DNA of 58,277 nucleotides from Candidatus Intestinimonas stercoravium (lineage in GTDB: Bacteria > Bacillota > Clostridia > Oscillospirales > Oscillospiraceae): NCBI GenBank assembly GCA_019117605.1, contig DWZK01000107.1, positions 1-58,277 of the forward strand. Reading direction: 5' to 3'. Position numbers and translations under genes: made by a program. Shown piece after piece: positions 8,380 through 17,055 of this stretch. How positions within the stretch are numbered: position 1 is the first letter of the stretch; every line of letters begins with the position of its first letter. The notes below the pieces were generated by a model. The model saw nothing but the letters and a program-made list of their open reading frames with translations, had not been told where the DNA came from and did not search any database.

Positions 8380-9363
8380 ATGCCCATGCATATGTTCCAG
8401 CAGCTCATCGACACTCTGAAGAAGAACCCCAAGAAGATCGTCTTTACCGAGGGCACCGACCCCCGTATCCTGGAGGCCAGCGCCCGGCTGCTCTCCGGCA
8501 CCTGGCTCACCCCCGTCCTGGTGGGCAACCCCGACGCCATCCACGAGGCCGCCGAGAAGGCCGGCTTCAACGTCCGCGGCGCCATCATCATGGACCCTGA
8601 CAACTACCCCCGCATGGAGGAGATGGTCCAGACCATGTGCGAGCTCCGCAAGGGCAAGATGACCGAGGAGCAGGTCCGGGCCTATCTGAAGCGGGCCAAC
8701 TACTTCGGCACCATGCTGGTGAAGCTGGGCGAGGCCGACGCCCTCCTGGGCGGCGCCACCTACTCCACCGCCGACACCGTCCGCCCCGCCCTCCAGCTCA
8801 TCAAGACCAAGCCCGGCCACAGCATCGTCGCCTCCTGCTTCATCATGGTCCGCGAGGACGTGGGCGGCAACACCGTGCTGGCCATGGGCGACTGCGCCAT
8901 CAACATCAAGCCCACTGTGGAGCAGCTGGTGGAGATCGGCATCGGCTGCGCCGACTGCGCCAAGGTCTTCGGCATCGATCCCCAGGTGGCCTATCTGAGC
9001 TACTCCACCAAGGGATCCGGCTCCGGCGAGGACGTGGACAAGATGCGGGAGGCCGCCGCCAAGGCCAAGGCCGCCCGGCCCGACCTGGCCATCGAGGGCG
9101 AGCTCCAGTTCGACGCCGCCGTCTCCCCCAAGGTGGCCGAGACCAAGTGCAAGGGCCTGCCCGTCGCCGGCAAGGCCAACACCTTCATCTTCCCCGACAT
9201 CAACGCCGGCAACATCGGCTACAAGATCGCCCAGCGCCTGGGCAACTTCGACGCCTACGGCCCCATCCTCATCGGCCTCAACGCCCCCATCAACGACCTG
9301 TCCCGCGGCTGCAACGCCCAGGAGGTCTATTCTATGGCCATCATCACCGCCGCGCTGAGCTAA
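8380..9363 (+). CDS. pta: Phosphate acetyltransferase
   Basis: A 327-residue Pta of the short class, which interconverts acetyl-CoA and acetyl phosphate and gives ATP together with acetate kinase (not in this window). Family segments include KIVFTEGTDPRILEA at the N-terminus, LGGATYSTADTVRPALQ, YSTKGSGSGEDVDK and the C-terminal FPDINAGNIGYKIAQRLG. GGAGG stands 11 bases before the ATG. It has its own promoter and terminator, so it is probably a single-gene transcript. Just past the stop, the sequence encoding AALS-stop recurs (9388-9405). Confidence 0.95.
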   Translation: MPMHMFQQLIDTLKKNPKKIVFTEGTDPRILEASARLLSGTWLTPVLVGNPDAIHEAAEKAGFNVRGAIIMDPDNYPRMEEMVQTMCELRKGKMTEEQVRAYLKRANYFGTMLVKLGEADALLGGATYSTADTVRPALQLIKTKPGHSIVASCFIMVREDVGGNTVLAMGDCAINIKPTVEQLVEIGIGCADCAKVFGIDPQVAYLSYSTKGSGSGEDVDKMREAAAKAKAARPDLAIEGELQFDAAVSPKVAETKCKGLPVAGKANTFIFPDINAGNIGYKIAQRLGNFDAYGPILIGLNAPINDLSRGCNAQEVYSMAIITAALS

Positions 9364-9427
9364 AAAGGCGAGAAAGAAGTACATCCTGCCGCCGCTCTGA
9401 GCTGAGAAGAAGAGCGGTACGTCCCTC
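9349..9427 (+). repeat. Imperfect tandem duplication of the pta 3' end
   Basis: The end of pta (GCC GCG CTG AGC TAA, followed by an A/G-rich stretch and TACATCC) is followed by a second version (GCC GCT CTG AGC TGA, an A/G-rich stretch, TACGTCC). Both encode AALS-stop, with a synonymous change and a different stop codon. The second unit is shorter by a few bases. The match is short and could be partly chance. Confidence 0.4.
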
Positions 9428-9464
9428 CCCTCCGGGGCGGAGGGCCCTGCATCCATAACGCGCC

Positions 9465-9507
9465 GCGCCCGCGGACCCCTGTGAGGACTGGTCCGCGGGC
9501 GCTTTTT
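9465..9507 (+). terminator. Intrinsic terminator after pta
   Basis: A 13-bp perfect stem (GCGCCCGCGGACC and its complement) with a 12-base loop, then TTTTT. It separates pta from the methionine synthase gene. Confidence 0.9.
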
Positions 9508-9562
9508 ATCCTACAGGACCGCATCTCCGCCCCAGGCGGAGCACAGAAAGGAAGCGAACGCC

Positions 9563-11938
9563 ATGAACATACGGGAAGAACTGGGCCGCCGGGTGCTGAT
9601 CCTGGACGGGGCCATGGGCACCATGCTCCAGAGCGCCGGCCTGCCGGCGGGACAGGAGCCGGAGCTGTGGAACGTGCAGCGGCCGGAGGCCGTGCTGGAC
9701 ATCCACCGGCAGTACCTGGCCGCGGGGGCGGACATCGTCACCGCCAACACCTTCGGGGCCAACAGCGTGAAGCTCTCCGGCCGCCCGGTGGAGGAGCTGG
9801 CCGCCGCCGGGGTCCGGCTGGCCCGGCAGGCGGTGGAGGAGGCCGGGCACGGCTGGGCGGCCCTGGACGTGGGCCCCACCGGGCGGCTCCTCCGGCCCGC
9901 CGGGGACCTGGGCTTCGAGGAGGCCGTGGCCGCCTACGCCGGGGCCGTCCGGGCGGGGGCGGAGGCGGGGGCGGACCTGGTGCTCATCGAGACCATGAGC
10001 GACCTCTACGAGGCCAAGGCCGCCGTGATCGCCGCCAAGGAGAACTGCGGCCTGCCCATCTTCGTCACCGTGGTGCTGGACCAGCGGGGCCGCCTCCTCA
10101 CCGGCGGGGACCTCCCCGCCGCCGTGGCCCTGCTGGAGGGCCTGGGGGTGGACGCCCTGGGCCTCAACTGCGGCCTGGGCCCCGACCAGATGGCCGCCCT
10201 CTTCCCCCAGCTGCGGGAGCAGACCTCCCTCCCCATCCTGATCCAGCCCAACGCGGGACTGCCCGAGTGCGTGGACGGCTGCACCCGCTTCCACGTGGGC
10301 CCGGAGCCCTTCGCGGAGGAGATGGCGGGGCTGGTCCGGGCGGGGGCCTGGCTGGCGGGGGGCTGCTGCGGCACCACCCCGGACCACATCCGGGCCCTGG
10401 CCGCCGCCTGCCAGGACATCGCCCCCCTGCCCCTGGCGCCCAAGCGCCGGACCTGGGTGTCCTCCTACGCCCGGACGGTGGTCTTTGGGGAGGAGCCGGT
10501 GCTGATCGGCGAGCGGATCAACCCCACCGGCAAGTCACGGCTCAAGCAGGCCCTCCGGGAGGGGGACGTGGACTATGTGCTCCGGGCGGCGGTGGAGCAG
10601 CAGGAGCGGGGGGCCCATGTGCTGGACGTGAACGCGGGCCTGCCCGACATCGACGAGGCCGCCGTCCTCTCCCGGCTGATCGTGGAGATCCAGGGGGTCT
10701 GCGACCTGCCCCTCCAGATCGACACCGCCCACCCGGCGGCCATGGAGCGGGCCATGCGGCTCTACAACGGCCGGCCCCTGGTGAACTCGGTGAGCGGCAA
10801 GCGGGAGAGCATGGAGGCGGTGTTCCCCCTTCTGAAGAAGTATGGCGGCACGGCGGTGGCCCTGACCCTGGACGAGGGGGGCATCCCCCCCACGGCGGAG
10901 GGGCGGCTGGCGGTGGCCCGGCGGATCCTGGAGGAGGCCGCCGCCTGGGGCATCCCCAAGGAGGACCTGATCTTCGACCCCCTGGCCATGACCATCAGCG
11001 CCGACCCCGCCGCCGCCAAGGTCACCCTGGAGGCCCTGGCCCTCATCCGGCGGGAGCTGGGCTGCGCCACGGTGCTGGGGGTGTCCAACGTGTCCTTCGG
11101 CCTGCCCCGGCGGGAGAAGGTGAACGCCTCCTTCTTCCTCCTGGCCCTGGAGAAGGGCCTCTCGGCGGCGATCCTGGACCCCAGGTCGGAGGCCATGCTG
11201 GACGCCTGGCGGACCTGGCGGGCCCTCAGCGGCCTGGACGAGAGCTGCAAGGACTACATCGCCGCCATGTCGGGGGGAGAGGCCGCCCCCGCCCCCGCCG
11301 CCCCGGCGGAGGGGCCCGGCCTGGAGGAGGCGGTGCTCCGGGGGCTCCGGGACAGCGCCCGGGCCGCCGCCCGGGCCGCCCTGGACGGGGGCGCGGAGCC
11401 CCTGGACCTGATCGCCTCCGCCCTGGTGCCCGCCCTGGACCAGGTGGGGGCCCGGTTCGAGGCCGGGACCCTCTATCTGCCCCAGCTCCTCCTCAGCGCC
11501 GACGCGGCCAAGGCCGCCTTCGAGCTGCTGCGGGAGCGGATGTCCGCCGGAGCGGGGGCCCTCCCCGCCTCCAAGGGGAAGGTGGTGCTGGCCACCGTGA
11601 AGGGGGACGTCCACGACATCGGCAAGAACATCGTGAAGGTGCTCCTGGAGAACTACGGCTACCAGGTGGTGGACCTGGGCCGGGACGTGGCCCCCCAGGC
11701 GGTGGCCGACGCGGTGGTCCGGGAGGGGGCCGGGCTGGTGGGCCTGTCCGCCCTCATGACCACCACCGTGGGCAGCATGGAGGAGACGATCGCCCTCCTG
11801 CGCCGCGCGGCCCCGGACTGCCGGATCATGGTGGGCGGCGCGGTGCTCACCGAGGACTACGCCCGGCGGATCGGCGCGGACTTCTACGGCCGGGACGCCA
11901 TGAGCGACGTGCGCTACGCCGACAGCCTCCAGGGCTGA
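9563..11938 (+). CDS. metH: Cobalamin-dependent methionine synthase lacking the reactivation domain (MetH-like)
   Basis: A 791-residue modular methyltransferase that makes methionine from homocysteine and methyl-tetrahydrofolate using cobalamin. Residues 1-~290 are the homocysteine S-methyltransferase domain with zinc ligands C203 (LNCG) and C268-C269 (GGCCGTTP). Residues ~310-580 are the pterin-binding domain (IGERINPTGKSRLKQAL). Residues ~590-790 are the B12 cap and Rossmann domain with the cobalt-ligand motif DVHDIGKN (H684). The protein stops there; the ~35-kDa SAM-binding activation domain of E. coli MetH is absent, as in many anaerobes that use a separate reactivation protein. AAAGGAAGCG precedes the ATG. 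No riboswitch fits in the short leader. Confidence 0.92.
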   Translation: MNIREELGRRVLILDGAMGTMLQSAGLPAGQEPELWNVQRPEAVLDIHRQYLAAGADIVTANTFGANSVKLSGRPVEELAAAGVRLARQAVEEAGHGWAALDVGPTGRLLRPAGDLGFEEAVAAYAGAVRAGAEAGADLVLIETMSDLYEAKAAVIAAKENCGLPIFVTVVLDQRGRLLTGGDLPAAVALLEGLGVDALGLNCGLGPDQMAALFPQLREQTSLPILIQPNAGLPECVDGCTRFHVGPEPFAEEMAGLVRAGAWLAGGCCGTTPDHIRALAAACQDIAPLPLAPKRRTWVSSYARTVVFGEEPVLIGERINPTGKSRLKQALREGDVDYVLRAAVEQQERGAHVLDVNAGLPDIDEAAVLSRLIVEIQGVCDLPLQIDTAHPAAMERAMRLYNGRPLVNSVSGKRESMEAVFPLLKKYGGTAVALTLDEGGIPPTAEGRLAVARRILEEAAAWGIPKEDLIFDPLAMTISADPAAAKVTLEALALIRRELGCATVLGVSNVSFGLPRREKVNASFFLLALEKGLSAAILDPRSEAMLDAWRTWRALSGLDESCKDYIAAMSGGEAAPAPAAPAEGPGLEEAVLRGLRDSARAAARAALDGGAEPLDLIASALVPALDQVGARFEAGTLYLPQLLLSADAAKAAFELLRERMSAGAGALPASKGKVVLATVKGDVHDIGKNIVKVLLENYGYQVVDLGRDVAPQAVADAVVREGAGLVGLSALMTTTVGSMEETIALLRRAAPDCRIMVGGAVLTEDYARRIGADFYGRDAMSDVRYADSLQG

Positions 11939-11978
11939 CGGGCGGCCCGGCTCCGGGGGCCGCCCGCCCCCGCCGTAC

Positions 11979-11998
11979 AAAGAAAATTCATTTTCTTT
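11979..11998. promoter_or_regulatory. AT-rich 20-bp palindrome over the -35 region of the zapA promoter
   Basis: AAAGAAAAT and ATTTTCTTT form perfect 9-bp arms around two bases, in otherwise very GC-rich DNA. It covers the place where the -35 element should be, so it could be an operator; it could also be the U-rich end of a metH terminator whose GC stem (about 11940-11966) lies just before it. Confidence 0.45.
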
Positions 11999-12010
11999 CC
12001 GCCCCGTGTA

Positions 12011-12019
12011 TGGTATAAT
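12011..12019 (+). promoter_or_regulatory. Extended -10 promoter of the zapA-to-ligase operon
   Basis: TGGTATAAT, an extended -10 element, lies 60 bp before zapA. The -35 match (TTTCTT at 11992-11997) is weak and lies inside the AT-rich palindrome. Confidence 0.6.
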
Positions 12020-12078
12020 ATCATGACCAACGTCCCTCTCTGGAAGAGAGAGGCGGAGAACGGAGAGGAGGCACCGCC

Positions 12079-12393
12079 GTGAAGAACAAGATCACCGTCT
12101 CCATCGCCGGGCAGACCTACCACCTGGTGGCCTCGGAGGACGCGGAGTACATGGAAAAGGTGGCCGCCCATGTGGACGGCAAGATCCAGGAGCTGCTGGA
12201 GGGGACCCGTCTCTCCCTGGTGGACGGGGCGGTCCTGGGGGCGCTGAACATCGCCGACGCGTATTTCAAGGAGGTGGAGGCCTCCGAGAACCTCCGCCGC
12301 CAGCTCAAGGAGCTCCTGGAGGAGAGCGCCAAGCTCAAGTCGGAGCTCTCCGAGGCCAAGCGGGAGATCTTCAAGCTCCAGAACCGGAAGTGA
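12079..12393 (+). CDS. zapA: Cell division protein ZapA
   Basis: A 104-residue ZapA-family protein, a small partner that bundles FtsZ filaments at the division ring. It has the family N-terminus (KITVSIAGQTYHLVASEDAEYM), the DGKIQELL helix and a long C-terminal coiled coil from about residue 65. It starts with GTG, preceded by GAGAGGAGG. It is the first gene of a rightward operon devoted to division, wall synthesis and cell shape. Confidence 0.9.
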   Translation: MKNKITVSIAGQTYHLVASEDAEYMEKVAAHVDGKIQELLEGTRLSLVDGAVLGALNIADAYFKEVEASENLRRQLKELLEESAKLKSELSEAKREIFKLQNRK

Positions 12394-12401
12394 CTGGGGC
12401 C

Positions 12402-12434
12402 GCGCGTGGGCCGGAGCGGTCCGCGCCCACGCGC
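12402..12434 (+). other. GC hairpin between zapA and the U32 gene
   Basis: GCGCGTGGGC and GCCCACGCGC form a perfect 10-bp stem with a 13-base loop just before the next ribosome site. There is no T-run, so it is more likely an mRNA processing or stability element than a terminator. Confidence 0.5.
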
Positions 12435-12459
12435 CTATAACGCTTATGGAGGAAACAGC

Positions 12460-14556
12460 ATGCTGGAACTGCTCGCCCCCGCCGGGTCGCCGGAGGCGGT
12501 GACCGCCGCCGTGCAGTCGGGCGCCGACGCGGTCTATCTGGGATATGGGGATTTCAACGCCCGCCGCAACGCCAAAAACTTCTCTCTGGAGGAGCTGGGG
12601 GCGGCGGTCTCTTATTGTCACGTCCGGGGGGCCAAGGTCTACCTGACCCTCAACACCCTGGTCACCGACCGGGAGCTCCCCGCCGCCGCCCAGGTGGCCG
12701 CCGAGGCCGCCGGCGCGGGGGTGGACGCGGTGCTGGTCCAGGATCTGGGCGTGCTGCGGATGCTGCGGCAGGCCGCCCCCGGCCTGGCCGTCCACGGCTC
12801 CACCCAGCTCACCGTCCACAGCCTGGACGGGGCCCGCCGGTGCGCCGACCTGGGCATGAGCCGGGTGGTCCTCTCCCGGGAGCTCTCCCGGGACGCCATC
12901 GAGCACATCTGCACCCACTCCCCCATCGAGATCGAGGTGTTCGTCCACGGGGCCCTGTGCATGTGCTACTCCGGCCAGTGCTACCTGTCCTCGGTGATCG
13001 GGGGGCGGTCGGGGAACCGGGGCCTGTGCGCCCAGCCCTGCCGGCTCAAGTACGGCTGGGGGCGGCGGGCGGACGGCAACCCCCTGTCCCTCAAGGACAT
13101 GTCCCTGGCCGGGCACCTGCGGGAGCTGCGGAAGATGGGGGTCAAGTGCCTGAAGATCGAGGGCCGGATGAAGCGGCCGGAGTACGTCTCGGTGGTGACG
13201 GGGATCTACGCCCGGGCCATCCGGGAGGACCGGGAGCCCACGGCGGAGGAGCTGGCCCAGCTGGAGGCCGCCTTCTCCCGCCAGGGCTTCACCGAGGGGT
13301 ACTATCTGGACCGGAAGGGCCCGGACATGTTCGGCGTCCGGGAGGAGGGGCCCGAGCCCCGGGAGCTCTTCGCCAAGGCCCGGGCGTTCTACCAGGGGGG
13401 CGAGCGGCAGCGGGTCCCCGTGACCTTCTACGCCATGGTCCGGCCGGGCGAGCCGGTGCAGGTGGGGGCCCGGGACCCGGAGGGCCGGGTGGCCACCGCT
13501 CAGGGCCCCCTCCCGGAGGAGGCCCGCACCCGCCCCCTCACCGCCGGGGACGTGGAGAAGCAGCTCTCCCGCACCGGCGGCACCCCCTATCTGTGCCGCG
13601 GGGTCCGGGCCCTGGTGGAGCCGGGGCTGTCCACGCCGGTGGCGGGGCTCAACGCCCTGCGGCGGCAGGTGCTGGAGGACCTGACCCGGCAGCGTGGGGC
13701 GGCTCCCCCCGCGGAGACCGGGATCTTCCGCCCCGGCGTCCGCTATGAGAACAGGGCGGAGCCCCCCGTGCCCATCTTCTCCTGCCGCCGGGCGGAGCAG
13801 CTCACCGGCGCGCTCATGGACCTGGGCCCCGCCCTGGTCTACCTGCCCCTGGAGGAGGCCGCCGCCCACCCGGAGGCGGTGGGCGAGCTGGTCCGCCGGG
13901 GCATCGGGGCGGGGGTGGTCCTGCCCCGGATCTGCTGGGACCGGGAGCGGCCGGAGCTGGCGCGGCAGCTCTCCCGTGCCCGGGAGGCCGGGGCATCCGA
14001 CGCCCTGGCGGGCACCCTGGACCTGATCGACGCCGCCCGGGACGCCGGCTTCCGCCTGCGGGCGGACTTCGGCCTGGGGGTGTACAACTCCCAGGCCCTC
14101 AAGGTGCTCAGGGACCTGGGCTTCGTCTCCGCCACCGCCTCCTTCGAGCTGAAGCTCCCCCAGATCCGGGACCTCTCCAAGCGGATCGACACGGAGATCG
14201 TGGTCTACGGCCGCCTGCCCCTGATGATCGCGGAGAACTGCATCGTGAAGAACAGGGACGGGGGCTGCCGCCGGGGCTGCGAGGTCCCCGGCGGGGCCCT
14301 CCTCACCGACCGGAGGGGGGAGCGCTTCCCCGTCCTCCGGGCCCCCGGCTGCCGCAGCGAGATCTTCAACGCCAAGACCCTCTTCCTGGCGGACAAGGCC
14401 GCCGACTACCGGGGGATCGGGGCCTGGGGCGCCCGGCTCCTCTTTACCACCGAGAGCCCCCAGGAGTGCCTCCAGGCCGCCCGGCGGTATCTGGAGGGGG
14501 GCGCCTGGGCTCCCCGGGACCTGACCCGGGGCCTCTACTACCGGGGCGTGGAGTGA
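12460..14556 (+). CDS. U32-family protein (putative RNA hydroxylase, formerly 'peptidase U32')
   Basis: A 698-residue member of family U32 with the long C-terminal (DUF3656-like) extension. The N-terminus LELLAPAGSPEAVTAAVQSG and the signature EVFVHGALCMCYSGQC...GNRGLCAQPCR are clear; the cysteines probably hold an iron-sulfur cluster. Characterised relatives RlhA and TrhP hydroxylate 23S rRNA or tRNA using prephenate, and the long form here is closest in layout to RlhA. Which RNA is modified is not visible. The ATG at 12460 follows TGGAGG; an upstream in-frame start at 12406 lacks a ribosome site. Confidence 0.85.
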   Translation: MLELLAPAGSPEAVTAAVQSGADAVYLGYGDFNARRNAKNFSLEELGAAVSYCHVRGAKVYLTLNTLVTDRELPAAAQVAAEAAGAGVDAVLVQDLGVLRMLRQAAPGLAVHGSTQLTVHSLDGARRCADLGMSRVVLSRELSRDAIEHICTHSPIEIEVFVHGALCMCYSGQCYLSSVIGGRSGNRGLCAQPCRLKYGWGRRADGNPLSLKDMSLAGHLRELRKMGVKCLKIEGRMKRPEYVSVVTGIYARAIREDREPTAEELAQLEAAFSRQGFTEGYYLDRKGPDMFGVREEGPEPRELFAKARAFYQGGERQRVPVTFYAMVRPGEPVQVGARDPEGRVATAQGPLPEEARTRPLTAGDVEKQLSRTGGTPYLCRGVRALVEPGLSTPVAGLNALRRQVLEDLTRQRGAAPPAETGIFRPGVRYENRAEPPVPIFSCRRAEQLTGALMDLGPALVYLPLEEAAAHPEAVGELVRRGIGAGVVLPRICWDRERPELARQLSRAREAGASDALAGTLDLIDAARDAGFRLRADFGLGVYNSQALKVLRDLGFVSATASFELKLPQIRDLSKRIDTEIVVYGRLPLMIAENCIVKNRDGGCRRGCEVPGGALLTDRRGERFPVLRAPGCRSEIFNAKTLFLADKAADYRGIGAWGARLLFTTESPQECLQAARRYLEGGAWAPRDLTRGLYYRGVE

Positions 14557-14599
14557 CCGCGCCCGTGACTGTTTTCCCATTTTGGAGGTCATGATAGAT

Positions 14600-15049
14600 A
14601 TGGAACTCAAGATCAAGGCCGTCTCCCCCAAGGTGGGCGGAGAGATCCCCCTGCCCTACTACGCCAGCGCCGGCGCCGCCGCCATGGACCTCCACGCCTG
14701 TGTGGACGGCCCGGTAGAGGTGGCCCCCCGGGCCCTGGTGAGCATCCCCACCGGGGTGGCCATCGCCCTGCCCTCGGCGGACTATGTGGCCCTGGTGTTC
14801 GCCCGCTCGGGCCTGGGCATCAAGCACGGGGTGGCCCTCTCCAACGGGGTGGGGGTCATCGACAGCGACTACCGGGGGGAGATCCGGGTGGGGCTCACCA
14901 ACCTCTCCGACGTCCCCTATACCGTCCAGCCCGGGGACCGGATCGCCCAGCTCATGGTGACGCCGGTGGTCCGGCCCGCCCTGGTGCAGGTGGAGGAGCT
15001 GGACGAGACCCAGCGGGGGACCGGCGGCTTCGGCTCCACCGGGAAGTGA
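14600..15049 (+). CDS. dut: dUTP diphosphatase (dUTPase)
   Basis: A 149-residue trimeric-type dUTPase, which hydrolyses dUTP to dUMP and keeps uracil out of DNA. All five motifs are visible: GAAAMDLHA, ARSGLGIKHG, GVIDSDYRGEI, GDRIAQLMV and the C-terminal RGTGGFGSTG. The start is taken as the ATG at 14600 (MELKIKAV); an ATG nine bases earlier sits too close to the GGAGG site. Its stop is 8 bp before the start of maf. Confidence 0.95.
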   Translation: MELKIKAVSPKVGGEIPLPYYASAGAAAMDLHACVDGPVEVAPRALVSIPTGVAIALPSADYVALVFARSGLGIKHGVALSNGVGVIDSDYRGEIRVGLTNLSDVPYTVQPGDRIAQLMVTPVVRPALVQVEELDETQRGTGGFGSTGK

Positions 15050-15057
15050 GGGCGGCG

Positions 15058-15636
15058 ATGGATATGGAGATCGTACTGGCCTCCGGCTCCCCCCGCCGGC
15101 GGCAGCTCCTGGAGCAGATCGGCCTCACCGGCTTCCGGGTGCTCCCCTCCGACGCGGACGAGTCCCTGCCCGATGGGATCGCCCCCGGGGAGGCGGTGGA
15201 GCGCCTCTCCGCCCGGAAGGGGGCGGCGGTGGCCGCCCAGGCTCGCCCCGGCGCACTGGTGATCGCCGCCGACACGGTGGTGGCCCTGGACGGGGCCATC
15301 CTGGGCAAGCCCCGGGACGAGGGGGAGGCCCGGGAGATGCTCTCCGCCCTCTCCGGCCGCACCCATCAGGTGTACACCGGGGTGAGCCTCTTCCATCCGG
15401 GCGGGCGGCGCACGGAGCACGAGGTCACCGCCGTCACCTTCCGCCCCCTCTCACAGGAGGAGATCGCCGCCTATGTGGCCACCGGAGAGCCCATGGACAA
15501 GGCGGGGGCCTACGGCATCCAGGGCCTGGGGGCCCTGCTGGTGGAGCGGCTGGAGGGGGACTATTTCAACGTCATGGGCCTGCCCCTGTGCCGGCTGGGG
15601 CGGATGCTCGCCGCGGCGGGCGTCCGGCTGCTGTGA
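15058..15636 (+). CDS. maf: Maf-family nucleoside triphosphate pyrophosphatase
   Basis: A 192-residue Maf protein; the family hydrolyses dTTP/UTP or modified nucleotides and overproduction blocks septation in Bacillus. Motifs: LASGSPRRRQLL at the N-terminus, IAADTVVALDG with the catalytic Asp, LGKPRDEGEA, and KAGAYGIQG. The start was chosen as the ATG at 15058 with GAGGG upstream; a second ATG six bases later is possible. It lies directly before mreC, the same order as in many Firmicutes. Confidence 0.92.
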   Translation: MDMEIVLASGSPRRRQLLEQIGLTGFRVLPSDADESLPDGIAPGEAVERLSARKGAAVAAQARPGALVIAADTVVALDGAILGKPRDEGEAREMLSALSGRTHQVYTGVSLFHPGGRRTEHEVTAVTFRPLSQEEIAAYVATGEPMDKAGAYGIQGLGALLVERLEGDYFNVMGLPLCRLGRMLAAAGVRLL

Positions 15637-15664
15637 GGGGGCCCGCCGATAAAGGAGAGGCGCA

Positions 15665-16507
15665 TTGAAGGACTTTTTTCAGAAAAACGGACTGCTCATC
15701 CTGATCATCGCCGTGCTGCTGGCCGCCATCACGGCGGTGTTCTCCTATGCCTTCCAGGGGGCGCCCAGCCCCCTGTCCAACGTGCTGGGGGTGGTGACCA
15801 CCCCGGTGCGCAACGGCGTGTCCTCTCTGGCCGAGTGGGTGGAGGGGATCTACAGCTACACCTTCCGCTACGACGAGCTGGAGGCGGAGAACCAGCGGCT
15901 CCAGGAGGAGAACGCCCGGCTCCAGCAGGAGCTCCGGCAGGCCTCGGCGGACAGCCAGGAGAACGAGCGGCTGCGGGAGCTGCTGGGCCTGCGGGAGCAG
16001 CGGCGGGACTTCGTGTTCGAGTCGGCCACCGTCACCGCCCGGAGCAGCACCAACTGGGCCTCCACCCTCACCCTGAGCAAGGGGGCGGACTGGGACATCG
16101 CCGCCGGGGACTGCGTGATAGACGCCTCCGGGGACCTGGTGGGGATCGTGGAGGAGGTGGGCGCCAACTGGTGCACCGTCCTCACCGTGCTGGACGCCAA
16201 CCTGGAGATGGGGGGCCTCATCGCCCGCACCGAGTCCACGGCGGTGCTGGAGGGGGACTTCGACCTCATGGGCCAGGGGCGGCTGAAGATGACCTATCTC
16301 CCCGCCGACACCGAGCTCATCCCCGGCGACCTGGTGCTCACCACCAGCATGGGGGGCAACTACCCCTCCGACCTGGTGGTGGGGACCATCGAGTCCATCC
16401 ACAGCGATGCCTCGGGCATGTCCCGGTACGCGGTCATCGCCCCCGCCGCCGACCTGGACAGCCTGGTCCAGGTGTTCGTGATCACCGATTTCGACATCGT
16501 GGAATAG
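15665..16507 (+). CDS. mreC: Rod shape-determining protein MreC
   Basis: A 280-residue MreC, the membrane-anchored organiser of the elongasome. It has a short cytoplasmic N-terminus, one membrane span (about residues 8-30, LLILIIAVLLAAITAVFSYA), a coiled coil rich in Glu/Gln (about 62-110) and the two-lobed beta domain ending in LVLTTSMGGNYPSDLVVGTI. It begins with TTG, supported by GGAGAGG nine bases before. It sits between maf and mreD. Confidence 0.93.
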   Translation: MKDFFQKNGLLILIIAVLLAAITAVFSYAFQGAPSPLSNVLGVVTTPVRNGVSSLAEWVEGIYSYTFRYDELEAENQRLQEENARLQQELRQASADSQENERLRELLGLREQRRDFVFESATVTARSSTNWASTLTLSKGADWDIAAGDCVIDASGDLVGIVEEVGANWCTVLTVLDANLEMGGLIARTESTAVLEGDFDLMGQGRLKMTYLPADTELIPGDLVLTTSMGGNYPSDLVVGTIESIHSDASGMSRYAVIAPAADLDSLVQVFVITDFDIVE

Positions 16508-16520
16508 GGGGGAGGGCGCC

Positions 16521-17033
16521 TTGACCCGTCAGGACTTCTTGTACAAATGGTTCTTCTACGGCCTGTCCCTGCTGCCGGTGTGGTGGCTGGAGCTCTTCGT
16601 CCTCTCCCGCTTCCCCGTGCTGGGGGCGACCCCCATGCTGCTGCCCCTGGCGGCGGTGGCGGTGGCGGTGCTGGAGGGGAGCGTGTCCGGGGCCGGCTTC
16701 GGCCTGGCGGTGGGGGTGCTCTGCGACGCGGTGTACTACGGCGGCTGGGGCGGCATGACCCTGGGCATGTGCCTCATCGGCTGGGGGGCCGGGGCGGCCG
16801 CCCAGTACGTCCTCCGGCCCAACTTCGGCGGCTGCCTCCTCTGCTCCGCCGGGGCCCTGGCGGCCATCGACCTGTTCCGGGTGGCGGCGGGCCTGTTCAC
16901 CGGCCTGGGCAGTCTCTCCGGCCTGCTGGAGGTGGCGGTGCCGGAGATCCTCTGGTCCCTGTGTTTCGTGTGCCTGATCTATCCCTGGTATACCTGGGTG
17001 CGGCGGCGCATCGTGAAGTTCCTCCGCCTGTGA
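16521..17033 (+). CDS. mreD: Rod shape-determining protein MreD
   Basis: A 170-residue hydrophobic protein with about five membrane spans, between mreC and the PBP2 gene, as expected for MreD. It begins with TTG after GGAGGG. MreD sequences are poorly conserved, so the call rests on topology (four or five hydrophobic stretches from residue 9 to 160), length and gene order. The two adjacent TTG starts (mreC, mreD) may keep their translation below that of PBP2, which has ATG. Confidence 0.88.
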   Translation: MTRQDFLYKWFFYGLSLLPVWWLELFVLSRFPVLGATPMLLPLAAVAVAVLEGSVSGAGFGLAVGVLCDAVYYGGWGGMTLGMCLIGWGAGAAAQYVLRPNFGGCLLCSAGALAAIDLFRVAAGLFTGLGSLSGLLEVAVPEILWSLCFVCLIYPWYTWVRRRIVKFLRL

Positions 17034-17055
17034 CCGGCGGAGAGAAAGGAGCCCC

